Origin: Arctopsyche grandis
Taxonomy: Eukaryota > Arthropoda > Insecta > Trichoptera > Hydropsychidae
Length of the DNA stretch: 64,000 bases
NCBI RefSeq assembly: GCF_051622035.1
Contig: NC_135361.1
Location: forward strand, 7,879,001 to 7,943,000
Direction of reading: 5' to 3'
Shown here: piece by piece, positions 1-12,480 of the stretch
Layout: each line of letters begins with the position of its first letter
How positions within the stretch are numbered: position 1 is the stretch's first letter
The notes under the pieces: model-generated
What the model was told of the DNA's origin: nothing
Databases searched by the model: none
Seen by the model: only the letters and a program-made list of their open reading frames with translations
Made by a program: the position numbers and the translations under genes

Positions 1-102
1 TAAATTTAATAAAAAAACTATTAACTTTTACTATTAGATTGTTTTGCCATGTTTGAGCTGTTTATATTACAAATACCGAGAGAAGCCGGGTAAAACCACT
101 AG
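1..102 (+). mobile_element. Helitron-like 3' end
   Basis: Conserved block also found at 13922-14065 and, reversed, at 32109-32260: CTATTAGATT, GTTTATATTACAAATACnGA, then the imperfect hairpin ACCGAG..AGCCGGGT, ending about a dozen bases later in CTAG followed by T. Short 3' hairpin plus CTRR end, with a T after it, fits Helitrons. The 5' part is outside the window. Confidence 0.5.
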
Positions 103-1394
103 TATTTATATAATATAGGAAAGATTATAATTTGAGATCGTAACGTGTTATATTATTGTATTTATTTTTGAGTGTATGCTTTTTTTGCATGGTTTTTTAT
201 TAATGTTACTTCGTCAATTAGTCTAACAAACTTTCTATATTCTTCCGATCGCTTTGAAACTTTGCCATTTTGTGAGGTTTAGCCCCCGATAGATACTTCA
301 ATTGTTTCCACCAAGTTGATGGTGAAATATAATTGTAAGAAACACGTTTAAGAATCCAAACATTTTGGAGAAGGTGACAGCTCACCCATTGCCAATAGCC
401 AGAAGTCTGGTTTTTTGTTTTTCCACCTTTTGTCAGATTTTATTTGTTTAAAAGCCTACAACTTTATCTTTTTCACACTATATCTTAGAAAAATTTGCTA
501 TAATAGGCTCTCATATATATTTTTACTTCACTAATTATATGTTTGTTTAGTCATAGTGACTTGGAACTACATACTCTGTAATGTCACTATGGCAAAAATG
601 TAATAAATAAATAAGTAATATAAAATCCAGCCATTTTCTAGACATCAATAATACATTTATAAAATACAGGCACGCCACGGTAATAATATATAACACCTCG
701 GAAATGTATAATAGAACATGGGGATGGACCGGTGAGGGTCAAGCAATTTCTAATATCCCAGATGGGGTAAACAATGTCCGTAAAAACCAAAAAATAATTA
801 GTGTATCATCGTCGCAAATGACCAGACGCCTTTCATTAGCCCGGGCCACGTTCGTTCAGGGGGGCCAGAACTTTTTTACACGAGCGAATTTATGACCCAC
901 TCACGGCGAGGTGGTGGTGGGGGGGTGGGGGAGGGCTGGTAAGGGTCGCTCATAACGCTCGGCGTGAACATATTCAATCTTGACGATGGGGGGTGGGTTC
1001 AGAAGGGGTTTTAATAAATCATTGATGGGCTCGGGGTGTACGCCTTGAATGGGATAATTAATTCATGGGTAATTTAGCACCAAGGCGGTGGGATATTCCA
1101 CGATGTGAATGTTCAGCGTTTTGTCGAATGATAAGGCTTTGCCGAAAGGCAGGTTGTCCAGGGTGTGTGTGTGCATGTGTGTAGGAACCACCTGTAATAC
1201 ATACAAGTATCAAATATTGGCCCTTTGAGTCGGATCATCTTAGATTTTTCTAAACGGCGTACTTTTTCTATATTTCATATGACTATTTGTATGCTTAACA
1301 GTAAAAGCAATCAATTTAGTAAATCTATGTATGTAACTTGAGGACTTCCTTGCATTCTTTTGGGTAACCGTTCCAATATTTCGTCCATTGTTCT
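103..1394. other. Unique AT-rich DNA with a G-rich patch
   Basis: No gene supported; the 63-codon frame at 704 has no family features. At 905-940 there are four G tracts close together (GGGGGGG, GGGGG, GGG, GG), able in principle to form a quadruplex. A short GT repeat lies near 1162. Confidence 0.3.
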
Positions 1395-1530
1395 AGCCAC
1401 TTCACTTGCTCCACTACCTCGACTCATACCTGTCATCTATTCGTTTCACTTTCAACCTTTCGTCGTTTTACCAAACATACAACGTTCCATACTTCAGCGA
1501 GTGCAACATTTATACAATTTACTTCATATA
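1395..1530 (-). pseudogene. Non-LTR retrotransposon reverse-transcriptase tail, decayed
   Basis: Minus strand reads SMERCMFG and KxNE with frame breaks, matching the pattern (Q)RSMERRMLG..RNEW common near the end of RTE-type ORF2 proteins. Related relics lie at 23400, 23990 and 45205. Confidence 0.4.
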
Positions 1531-1978
1531 GCCAGCAGCATAGCTCGGTCGTTAAGCTTCTGCTTAGCGTCAAGAAGGTGCCGGGTTCAATCCCTGAATG
1601 AAAATGAATTTTTCAGAGTATGCTGTTGGTCAGACCTGGATTTGTGACTCCAGGTTGATCGTTTCCTATCAGAGTTTGCCAATTTTCTCTGATTTCATTG
1701 TTGAAACGGTTCCCGGAAAAAAAAATTGGCTAAAAATCCTTCCTACCTACTATGTCACCACTATTTGAAATTTGATTGATGTACAATAAAAATCTATGTA
1801 CAATTCATAGATGTCTCGTTAATTTGCGAGTTTTTCAGTGTCTCGCTATTCATCGACTTGTAATAAAAATGCTGCATTTGTATTTGTAATTGGCCAGGAA
1901 GGCGCATTGGAATTTACCTGTAAGGCCTTCCTAGTATATATGTAAAAAAAAATATATGTAAAATAAATAAATAAAAAA
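1531..1978 (+). repeat. tRNA-derived SINE, near full length
   Basis: A tRNA-like head with A box TAGCTCGGTCGTTAAGC and B box GGTTCAATCCC, a conserved body (GGTCAGACCTGG, GACTCCAGGTTGATCGTTTC, TTGTTGAAACGGTTCC), a tail domain GGCCAGGAAGGCGCATTGG..TTACCTGTAAGGCCTTCC and a terminal AATA-rich run. It defines the family seen throughout the window. Confidence 0.8.
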
Positions 1979-2218
1979 ATAATATAAATACTACAATACT
2001 TCACTTTATGCAACATTTTGTCATCAATACATCATAACTGGCAAAAAACATTGATTAAAAACTGTAGTGGGCATTTTTCAACCACTCTTTCAACGTCGTA
2101 GTTGCGTCCATCGAAATTATATTTAAATCATAATAATTATAATTTTTAGTAAATTTATATTTTTGTATTAGAGTGAATTTCGTATTTTATTAGCTTTATA
2201 CCGTAGTAGAACCATTTA

Positions 2219-2445
2219 ACCAGCATTATAGCGTATGATCTTATCAACTGATGGGTCATGGGTTCTTTACTTGGCCCGGTGTTGCTGGCCACATTTTGGA
2301 TATATGTATGTATGTGACTCCAAGTCGATCGTTTTCTATCAGAGTTTGCCTATTTATCTGATTTCACTGTTGAAACGGTTCCACCGAAATTGGCAACCTA
2401 TCCTGTTTCTCCCAAATTTGAGTTAGTGGCATCTAGAATTTTTTG
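2219..2445 (+). repeat. SINE copy, head and body only
   Basis: Begins CCAGCATTATAGC, contains GACTCCAAGTCGATCG and GTTGAAACGGTTCC; lacks the tail. A further body scrap (GATCCCAGTTCGAT) follows at about 2485-2525. Confidence 0.6.
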
Positions 2446-2525
2446 GTTATGATAAAAATATGCTATCCACTATATATTGTATGTGATCCCAGTTCGATAT
2501 TTCCCTATCAGAGTTTGTCAACGTA

Positions 2526-4340
2526 CATACATATATATGTATGCATTTAAAAATTTGGCCATAGATGTAGCATTGGGGCAAAACCCGTAATAGCACCATG
2601 GTAAATATAGTTTTTTAAATAAATAAAAATAATAGCAGTATACGCAGATCTGTTGATCTAATCATCAGGAGACATAGGAGGTAGAATAAAGTGAGCGGTT
2701 TTATACATTGCTTACTTGACGTTGAGCCATAACGAATTATGCGTCACATTACATGTTACCAACCTCATCATTCAATCTACTCAAGTGCGCTAACTTAATC
2801 ATTCATACAGACATTCTTCTAGATTAGAAAACTAAATCCCACACATCTATTGTAATATCTATAAAAATGAATCGTATATAACATTTTCAACGTTCGACTA
2901 GAATTGAATTAATAACTTAATATTTTTAACAATTCGACGAACACTAAAACAGCCCGATTTTCATCAGCGGGAAAGTTTTTGATGAAAAACTTATTTTTAT
3001 GTATGTATATAAAATAACCCAAATTTTCAAAATGCTTTTTACGGAGTATAATATTATTTCTATAGCCGAAAGCGTTTTTGTAGTCCCCACCTGGGACTTT
3101 AGAAACAGCTTCAATAAATAGGCAGTTTGAGAATCGCCGCCTCTAAAAGGCGAATGTGTATACATTATACATACATACATGTATGTATATATGTATATAT
3201 GCATGTAAAAGTTATTGTTCGCGATTCACGAGATACTTCCTCTCGACGATATTATGCCCCACTGTAACATATATATCCGATATGAGACAGCATATTTCAG
3301 TAGTAAAATTTGAAATACAATCACAAAGTGTGCGCCCAAGGAATTCAAGAAATTGCCCTTAAAAATATGCAAGCCCGTAATCCTTTCAATTAGAATGACT
3401 CAAACTCGCTATTAGTATACGCATAATGGCTGAAAAATTAAAATATGCGTCTGGGACAGATGAAAAGCCTCGCCCCGAGGCAGTTAAGAGTTAAGTGGTT
3501 CTGCGTGCCGATTTGAATAAAAATATAATATGTGAAAACATTTCTTAATGCAGAGAAATATTGCTCTTATGAGTGTGGCTTAAATGAGAACGTGTCTGGC
3601 ATGCTATATATTACGCAGAGCTTCTCAATGTTTGAGACTTTCATTGAATCTGTTGATAAATTGTGCTTTTTGAGTGGAATGCATGCCCATTTCTTCGCCG
3701 GCTGGGAAAATATATGAATTAGCACTTATACTAAATGTCGGATTCTTTCTAATGCACCCTTGATTTAGAACGTAGCTACTTCATGTGTATGAAAATTTAG
3801 TAATGAGTAATGAGGAGGAATTTATCTTCGGTGATTTCTCTTTGCCAGAATTAAAAGTAAATACGATAAAAAAAATAATAGCAAATATCTTTACAATAGG
3901 ATTGTAAATAAAAGCTTGTTTTTACCATAATTATTTTATTTTATACTTGTGGGTAAATTATCAAAGCGACCTGAAGAGTGGAAGTGGTTAAAAATCAGAT
4001 CACAATTTTTTGACGAGTAGGAATGCCACTGAACTAACAGAGCGAAGCTAATTAAAATTATTCATCTGTTGGTGCAAACGCTTCATCTGTTTGCACCATG
4101 ATAAAGCTCTACCTACATACATATAAAAAATGATTTTAATTTTTTAATACAAAAATGATACTTACGTTTGTGTTTGTCAAAATACTTAAGTACATATATT
4201 TTTTTGATTTTTAAATTATTTTTATTATTACGAAATCATGTTCACAATACATCTTATATCTATTTTAATAGCTACTGATCTACTGATCATTTCCTATTTT
4301 ACAATTTTAATTTAATATTGTTAGTAATCATAGATATTAA
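2526..4340. other. AT-rich unique DNA
   Basis: Microsatellites of the ACATAC/TATGTA type (near 2530 and 3170-3205). Several 60-90 codon chance frames, none with domain features. Nothing else recognised. Confidence 0.3.
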
Positions 4341-4812
4341 CCAGTAGCGTGGTCTAGTGGTGAATGTTGAATTATCTCGTACTTGATGTTACGAGTTCGA
4401 TTCCCGCTAAGTCTCGCTATTGGCCAGACCTTGATTTTTCAAGGTCGATCGTTTCTTATCAGAATTTGCCAATTTTTCTGATTTTCATTGAAACGATTCC
4501 TGTAAAATTGGCGTTTCCTTCCCAATTTTCTGTTGCGAACCTTTAGTTATTGTTATATCTTAGGTTTCGCCATATTGCTCACCATAGATGTCTCTGTGGT
4601 TGTTTATCGAATATAAAATTCGTATTGTTACATGAAAGTTATTTATCGTATTAATATGATATTTGTAATATCTGACGATAGATGTCAGATATTGTTTAGA
4701 TTTACATGTATCTATGTAATAATTATGTGGACCAGGAGGGCGCATTTGGGGTTTACCTGTTAAGCCTTCCTGGCATATTTGTATATATGTATGTAAAAAT
4801 ATGTATGTAAAA
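4341..4812 (+). repeat. tRNA-derived SINE, near full length
   Basis: Head CCAGTAGCGTGGTCTAGTGG with B box GAGTTCGATTCCC, body with GGTCGATCGTTTC, tail GACCAGGAGGGCGCATTTGG..CCTTCCTGGCAT. The head differs from the 1531 copy, suggesting a subfamily. Confidence 0.75.
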
Positions 4813-5952
4813 TATAATACCTATTATATTATTCTAATGTTAATGTATAGCATAATACGAAAAAGAGTTCAAAAATCTATAAGTACATATATTGGGGCTT
4901 GGATCTTTTAAGCAAAATCATATACATCCAAACAGTGTCAGTAGTTACGGGATAACCAGACATGTTTTATTTATAAAATATTTTATGACGGCTTCCAAAT
5001 ATACATATCGGATGTTATTTATTATTTATGACTAAAATCAAAGGGAGTGCTTATTTTTAGAACGGAGAATTTCCCGTATGCAAATTCGCGAACGGTTTTC
5101 TACTTTGACAGATCCGCGAAGGAATGCGGATCGTGTGAAAATATTCAGCCTTTATAGTGAGCGTTTAACTTTTATCTAAAAATACTTAAAATTGTCTTTG
5201 GAAAGGGGAATTTTCGTTGGCAGACAGAAGGAAGGAAAGGAGAGAGGGTGTGCGTGAAGTCGCGCGACTTAATAAGACATTCTTCACACGCACTGCGTAA
5301 AGAAGAATCTCACAAAGTATTATACATACTTCCCCATCCCCCTCTCTGTCTCGTTTTTTTTATCTCCACATATACATATTTTCCGTTCCAATTTATTAAG
5401 CGACTTATAAATTATATTGTCGGCCGATCCTCGGGCTTAGCGAGAACGCGATAAACGTTCAAATCCCGGCAAAACTCGTTACTCTTATACGATCCGTTAA
5501 GATTTTATTACTGTTATTCCTAACGCTTTTCGATTTATTTGCGTATCGGCGATTAATCGCCGTCATTTTAACGGAATAAACCCTTTGAATATTGCAGCGT
5601 GCGAAAAGGACTCGGGTGATCCTTCAAGTGTCCGATTTGTAGTACAAAATGTAAAAGCTTACCGAAAAATGAGTATCGCGTTATAAAAAGGGTGATAAAT
5701 AGTGGATGAATTCATACGTTATGAAAGGGAGTATATTATGTTATTTTAATCCTCACGGTTCATTTTTATCAATATTCTTTATAGCTCATTTATTTAGAAT
5801 GAAAATAATCTAATAAAATCATCAACAGATAAACCTATTTTTATCTCATTACAAACATTACAAATACAATTACATATATTAGTACAATATCATAGATTCA
5901 TCTATGGACAAATAAGATTTAAAATATTTTTTGTGTTGTGCCAGTTGGTATT
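4813..5952. other. Unique DNA with a GC-richer island
   Basis: 5040-5640 is less AT-rich than its surroundings and contains no recognised repeat or exon; 5225-5245 is a purine run. The rest is AT-rich. Confidence 0.25.
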
Positions 5953-5969
5953 TCAAAGGGTGGTTTCGG

Positions 5970-6310
5970 AAAAATAACCGAAATAGAAATTGGAATCAGA
6001 ACTGGAACTGAAATAGGAATCGGAATCATTATCAGAACTAAAACGGAATTCACAACCGAAATAGGAATCGGATTTAGAACCGGAACTGAAATAGGAATCG
6101 GAAATCGGAACTAAAATAAGAATTGGGAACCGGAACTGAAATAGGAATTGGGAATCGGAGCTGAAATAAAAATCGGGAATCGGAATTGAAATAGGAATCA
6201 GAAATCGGAACTGAAATAGATATCTGGAATCAGAACTGAAACAGCAATTGAGAATCGGAATCGCAATCGGAACCGGAACTGTAATAAGAATCGGAATTGA
6301 AATCAAAATT
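5970..6310 (+). repeat. Degenerate minisatellite, GGAATCGGAACTGAAATA type
   Basis: About 340 bp of imperfect 18-25 bp units (GGAATCGGAACTGAAATA with one or two base changes). A 117-codon open frame on the minus strand here is only a translation of the repeat. Confidence 0.8.
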
Positions 6311-6552
6311 TTAAATTAATTAATTCTAAAATTTATTATTTTGAAATATCCATACATGTCGATACATTTAACATACAAACATCCCGTCCCTTTTTTTATA
6401 TATACATAAGTATTATTATTCGGGAAGAATAAGTTCTAATTTCAGGTAATTTCTGACTAATTTCTTGACAAAAATTCTATTCAATTACTTGACAAAAATT
6501 CTATTCTTTATTTATTAATAAAAATATTTTATAATAATTCATGATATCAAAG

Positions 6553-8168
6553 CGATCTAAACAATAGCCTTATAAAAAAAGTTTTTTAAAAACAAACCTC
6601 TTTTTTAGATTTGTATATAATATTAATATATATTAATTATTATTTTGAATAAAAATACCAATAATTTTATTTTACTACCGCCATCTATGTATAAAACTAA
6701 AGACTACATAGACGTCACCCAGATTTCAAATTTTCAAACTTCAAATGCATCTTAAACGATATTTTATCTCTATCATAATGGTGGAGGATCCATTTACTTA
6801 TATTGATGACCAAAATGAGCAATATGGCAAAGTATGAAAGCGATCGGATAAGAGGCAAATTTTTTCCTGAATTGTAATCATAAGTGAAACGTAAAGGAGG
6901 TTTGTAAAAAGCATATTTATTTCATTTTTACAAAACACAAAAGAAATGAGGAAATAATTAGTAAAAATTTTCAATTAAACACATAACATCTACTATGTAC
7001 CGAACATATGATTTTTGTATAAATACATATGTATGTATATTTTTAAGAATTTTTAAATTTTTGCATATTTGTGAATTATTACAGAAAAAATGATCGACAT
7101 GTTAAAAATAGTTATTTTATTTGTTAAGTAAATACATACATATGTATATTCTGAATCTATCTGCCTTTGGATAGTGGAACGTTTTTTACGTATGTGCAAT
7201 ATTCACACAAAAGCATTATACATACGATACTGTACATTGGGCTCTACTGTAATGGCGAATTTCGGAAAATAATTTCAGGCAGATAGACCGCACCATGTTA
7301 TAAAGCATAATCAATCATTTGTGCTTGATAAGTTGTTCGCAAGCAAACATTTGTATAATATAAACGTACATATATAACATTAGTATACTTTCCGCGCCCT
7401 ATGTTATTCGATACGTCGAAAAACATGTCTATTCACTTTCGTCAAACTTCAATTATTGCTTGAATGCTAAATCTGATCGATGGATATTATGGAGTCGGCT
7501 TGTTTTTTTTTCATTCATTTATTTTAATCGTTTTTACATGTAAACGTTCGATATTTTAATATACATATGACAGTTTTGACCTGCTCGTGATTAATGACAA
7601 CTTCTATAGTATATTAGAAAAATTGAAAGACTAGTGAACAACTTTTCAAAACATATCAGGACATAAAACACAATCGACATATCTATAGACAATCAAAAAC
7701 ATTTTTGATACACAACAAATTTGCAAAAAATGCATTGTGTAGTAGTGTAGGTATCATTTTATAAGATTCAACAAATTCGAAATGCCAATAATTCGAATTT
7801 GCGAGAAACTGAAGGGGAAAATATTTACATACCTCTTTTATACTTCACTTCATTCAACTCAACCCTTCAATTCAAGAAAACATTTGCCTCTTATCCAATC
7901 GTTTTCATACTTTGCCATATTGCTTATTTTGGTCATCAATATATGTAAATGGATCCTCCGCCATTACGATGGTGCAAAAATATCGTGTAAGACGCGTTTG
8001 ATTTCTGCCCGGCGAGATAGTCGGTGACGTTTATCCATCGTTTGTTTATTAGTTTTAAACATAGATGGCGGTAGTAAAATAAAATTATAGTTTTTATTCA
8101 AAACAATAATTTTATATACAAATTATAGAAGAGGTATGTTTTTAAAAAACTTTTTTTTTGATCCGTCA
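6553..8168. mobile_element. Long-TIR foldback element, 1.6 kb
   Basis: Arms of roughly 300 bp at about 6570-6880 and 7870-8160 are inverted copies: AAGTTTTTTAAAAACA at the outer ends, TACTACCGCCATCTATG, ATATTGATGACCAAAATG and TTTGCCATATTGCT inside. The interior (6900-7860) shows no coding frame, so it is non-autonomous. Superfamily not assigned; flanks too AT-rich to call a duplication. Confidence 0.65.
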
Positions 8169-8239
8169 CAACAATTAAGCTAGAAAAAACGTTAAATTAT
8201 GATAGGAGGCGGTCAATCTGTGTTTTAATAACCACACGA

Positions 8240-8325
8240 TCTCGCCAGCAGCATATTAGGCCAGGACTTGAACCTACGACCTCTCTACTGGTATTTAATA
8301 GCTCTACCAGTGCACTACACTATAT
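8240..8325 (-). repeat. tRNA-like SINE head
   Basis: Minus strand: A-box-like TAGTGCACTGGTAGAGC and B box GTAGGTTCAAGTCC, followed by GCTGCTGGC. Looks like a SINE promoter rather than a tRNA gene: no acceptor-stem pairing seen. Confidence 0.5.
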
Positions 8326-8612
8326 GTACATATGTATATATAAAACGCTTATTCCGTCACACTGATTGTTCGTACTGACGTCACAACGATGCTCATTTTT
8401 TATCAAGTGCACGAATGCGTGCACTCAGTTACTAGTTGTATATAATTTATACCATAGCGATGACTCATATACGTATGTACATATGTAGTTTAATATTTAT
8501 ACGAAAACAGTTAATTTAGCTTACAATTTGGTGTGTGGCTTCCCAATCGGACTGTTGAAATACTCAATTGATTGAGCTTTGAAATTTTTATTTTTTTGTT
8601 TTATTACATTTT

Positions 8613-9022
8613 ATACCAGGAAGGCCTTACAGGTAAACCCCAATGCGCCTTCCTGGCCAATTACAAACAATACAGCATTTTTATTATACAAATCGTTGAA
8701 TTACGAGACACTGAAAATTGGCAAATTAACTAGACATCTATGAATTGTACATACATTTTATTGTACATTAATCATACTCAAATAGTGGTGACATAGTAGA
8801 TAGGAAGGATTTTTAGTCAATTTTTAATCGGGAACCGTTTCAACAATGAAATCAGAGAAAATTGGCCAACTCTGATAGGAAACACTCGACCTGGAGTCAC
8901 AAATATCCAGGTCTGACCAGCAGCACTACAGATATACTCGGAAAAATTCTTTTCAATCGAGGTCAGCTCGTGGGATCGAACCCGGCGCCTCTCGACGCTA
9001 AGCAGAAGCTATGCTGCTGGCT
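8613..9022 (-). repeat. tRNA-derived SINE, near full length, reversed
   Basis: Starts with reversed tail ATACCAGGAAGGCC and ends with reversed head ATGCTGCTGGC; B box seen as GGGATCGAACCC. An 81-codon open frame on the opposite strand is not a gene. Confidence 0.8.
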
Positions 9023-9984
9023 AATCTGCTGGAAATCTAGTAATACCACACTTGGTAGTCTAATGAATATTATAAATTATCCAATATATGTAATATGTTG
9101 TATATAATATCGAGATCATGTTTCTAAAACTTTAGTACATGTGAAGCCTTATTATATTGTATATATAATACATATTCATAAAAAATTACAGATAGTAAGC
9201 CCTAGTCGGGGTTAAAGAGCGTCGTCCGACATTTTGTCGAACTTTGACATTTGGCGCGCAAACAAGATGGCGACCGCGTGGCGTTAGTTTCGCCCGCCGA
9301 TGACATTTCCACGTCCTTTAGCGCAATTGACGCGTTCGCCTCCATTGGAATTCGTTGGGCCAGTTGACATTCATGATCCGCAGTTATTAAAAACGAAAAA
9401 AAACTGCTTTTCCGCAGTGCGGCTAAGCGTCCGTCTCTAGCGAAATGTCAAAAACAATTCCCCATTTTCACCGCAAGGGTGCGCGTCGATTCAAAAGCCG
9501 AAATTGACGTTATTTGATTTGAAATGTTCGTAAAAATATATATGTATTTATGTACGTATGTATGTTGGTGATATGAGCCATCGCTTGGTCGGTCGCTGCA
9601 ACTAAGTGGCGTTTTAATTATGAACTAATTAAGTTAAACGTGTAATGTAGCTGACTCACCATTTACTCACATTTATGTAATTAGTCGGAAATTTCAACTC
9701 GGGTGATAGATATTCTTGCGACACGGTGATCGGAAACCTTTTTAAATATAATTTCTTTCATTGATTACAGTTTTGATTCCGTCTCATCAAAAATATATAA
9801 GAATTAAATCTCAAGCACAAAAAGACAAATTACATATGTATATGTATTTATGAGAATATCCCACTGTCATTTAACGTACAATTTGAGCAAATACTAGATT
9901 TAAAATTTTCAGATTCTATAATTCAAATCTTAGATTTTAAAATTTTAGCAAAATACTACTCAGAAACAGTATAATAAAAATGGC
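9023..9984. other. Unique DNA with GC-rich island
   Basis: 9190-9500 is GC-rich, single-copy within the window, with several GACATTTTGTCGAA-like short motifs. No exon or splice structure supported; it could be an unannotated 5' exon or regulatory island. Confidence 0.25.
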
Positions 9985-10165
9985 TATGTTATGCTTTATT
10001 TATTTATTTAAAGTTTGGACCATTGTAGTATTACAGGAATTCCTAATGCGGCCACAATGGTCTAAAATATAACGAAACAAAATAATAACTAAAGAAATTA
10101 GACATGACAAAAAAAATACATATATATACACAAATAACACATTTAACACAATCATAAAAATAATA
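9985..10165 (-). mobile_element. Non-LTR retrotransposon 3' end
   Basis: Shares CATTGTnGTATTACAGGAAT and AATGGTCnAAAATATA with 42430-42500, where the same sequence is the 3' UTR of a retrotransposon relic; ends in a TTTATTTATTTA run on this strand. Confidence 0.5.
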
Positions 10166-10404
10166 AGCTATGTAATAGCGGATAATAATAATAATTATAA
10201 ATAATAAAAAAACAACAAAGAAGGGAATGTCTAATAAAAGAAAAAATAACATATGTACATACATACATATATACACTGACAAAAATACAATACTTTAATA
10301 CTAGTAATGAAAATAGTTTAATTGTTAGTGGGGTAAAAAAATAAAGCTTTTTCCACAGTGATTCAAATTCAAATTCCCTACTTGAATATATTAGGAGTAT
10401 TCTT

Positions 10405-10793
10405 GCGGGGTGTAAAAGCCGGGCCACACTGGGTGACATTGTTGCACGACCTGATCAAATGTATGCAGTTGTATGGAGCATGCCACACCGGGAAACTCGT
10501 TGGTTGTGCCCGAGCCACAAATTCACCCGACCAGCGAAATCGGTTGTTGGCGTTTGGTCTGGTCACGGTGATTTTATTGCCGAGGTAACCAACATGACAT
10601 TGTATTGAGAGGTGCCACACTAAGTAATAAGTTTGTGATCTCACTGATCAGGTGACTAAACGGTTTGGGCAACCGGCGAGTTGCCTGGTGTGGTATGCTC
10701 CATACAACTGGCAACTCCATACATTTGATCTGGTCGCGCAACAAATTTACGCACTGAGTTGCCCGCAAGTCACCCGGTGTGGCCGGACTCTTG
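10405..10793. mobile_element. MITE with internally repeated GCCACACyGGGTGAC ends
   Basis: Left GCCGGGCCACACTGGGTGAC pairs with right GTCACCCGGTGTGGCCGG. Interior carries further inverted blocks: TATGGAGCATGCCACACCGG against GGTGTGGTATGCTCCATACA. About 390 bp, GC-rich, non-coding. Confidence 0.7.
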
Positions 10794-11299
10794 GAGAGTA
10801 AATTGTGTCAAATATGCACATCATAACGTGTGCTTGTGTAGCTTTAAGCTAAAATTAACATAAATAAATAAATATTTATATAAATATGTATGTAATAATT
10901 GCAAATTCCTCATCCCTGACTGCTTATCTGTGTAGTTTATGATAAGTATGTATAGAGTTGACGAGACCGGGTTATGAGATATATTAAAGTGTTCAAAATA
11001 CTTTTGGATCAATTAGGCAAACAGCCTGTATAACAAGCTTCGACATATTTTCACATACATACATATGTACATATGTCATACATGTGTCCACGTGAACTTT
11101 TTTCATGCACATGCAATCCCATATTTCTTCCGTTCTTCATAAATCACCTATCAGAGTCAGCGACCCGATAGGAGGGGGGGGGGTGACAAAGGGGGGAGGT
11201 GGGAAAGGTGATGCACCCTTGCGTACAGGGTTCGTGCACCATTTTCAATTATTTCGGTCCTATTCTTGCATGAAAAACAAACGAGAATGAGCGGTTGCA
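10794..11299. other. AT-rich unique DNA with a G-rich run
   Basis: Microsatellite at 11050-11080. At 11172-11210 there is a cluster of G tracts (10, 6, 3 Gs). No gene recognised. Confidence 0.3.
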
Positions 11300-11687
11300 A
11301 GCGGATATCGTCCATTGTTTGACCGCCCTTTTATCACCCAACTCCTCATCTACTATCATCCCATCAACACCACCCCTTCATATTTTTCGTAACGACGATT
11401 GTCAGTGTATGCGTACGTCCACAAAGCCTCCTTGGGCTTTTTTCATTATGATCAATTATTCTCAACTTGCTTTATTTACCGACGACCTGACTCATGCAAC
11501 TCGTGGTTATACATTATTTGTATCCATGACTCGTTCTGTGCTCGTATTCGTGAGTCTTTCAAATACTTCCTGGCAATCTTGAATAGTACCGGATGTTCAA
11601 CGCTTGCGGCACTGTGAGGGATAGCGAGTGACCAGGACCTGTATTTAATTTTATTTCTCTAAATATACTGAAGGCAGGTCTTCATAT

Positions 11688-12040
11688 TGTAACGAGGGAA
11701 CATGAGAGAGAGTATCGATCTAAGTGCATTCGTGGGTGAGCAATACAGACCCCGGATTAGGCGAACGAGACGAAACGAAGTGCCCGAACGAAAGATACGC
11801 TGGAGTTCTCACAGAACAATAGACTCACCACGGTAGACCTTTACGTGCCTAGACAATAGATACATAAATGGATCGGGGAAGCTGTGGTGGGCAACTTGTC
11901 CTTTATAAGGAGATACATACGGTAGATCAGATGATTATGGAGTGAGCGCTGGTTGCGTGTGGACCTTCTGAATCGGTGAATACATGCTGTGAAGCGACTT
12001 TGACCTTTCATTTGGACCCTGAGCCCACCCCTACGCAACA
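11688..12040 (+). mobile_element. Solo LTR with 4-bp target duplication
   Basis: Starts TGTAACGAGGG and ends CCCCTACGCAACA, flanked on both sides by ATAT (11684-11687 and 12041-12044). 353 bp. Related copies: 28089-28657 (reversed) and 63139-63560. TG..CA ends and 4-bp duplication fit a Gypsy-type LTR; no internal region remains. Confidence 0.8.
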
Positions 12041-12253
12041 ATATTTTATGTATTCCTCATCAAAACCTCTATGATTTGAATTGTGTTATTACGAAATAAA
12101 AACATTGATCAATATCGATAGAAATCATTTTTTTGCGGAAGCCCATTGTACACGTGCCTCATAGATGCGAGAAAGAGGCGGTATGATATCCGCCATGGCT
12201 CTGCTTCAGCTGTTATTTTTTTCATTTTATTTAATATATGATAAAATGATGAT

Positions 12254-12480
12254 AGCCAAAGCATGGCTCGGTGGTTGGGTTTTTGCCTAGTACCGATTGG
12301 CGCTGGGTTTGATCCCGTGAATTGACCTCGATTGGAAAGAATTTATTCTGAGTATATCTGTAATGCTGCTGGTCAGATATTTGTGACACGAGGTCGATCG
12401 TTTCCTCTCAGAGTTTGCCAATTTTTCTGATTTCATTGTTGAAACGGTTCCTCGATTAAATTAGCTAAAACCCTTATGTG
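12254..12480 (+). repeat. SINE copy lacking the tail
   Basis: Head GCATGGCTCGGTGGTTGGG with B box GGGTTTGATCCCG, body with GGTCGATCGTTTC and GTTGAAACGGTTCC. Confidence 0.7.

Noticed and set aside
3156..3205. CRISPR-like spacing in ACATAC/TATGTA repeats
   Set aside because: Plain microsatellites; no direct repeats with unique spacers, and the genome is eukaryotic.
5953..6306. 117-codon minus-strand frame, repetitive Ile/Pro/Phe/Ser
   Set aside because: Translation of a degenerate minisatellite.
8240..8325. Possible genuine tRNA gene
   Set aside because: A and B boxes are present but no acceptor stem or anticodon arm could be paired, and GCTGCTGGC continues as in the SINE family.
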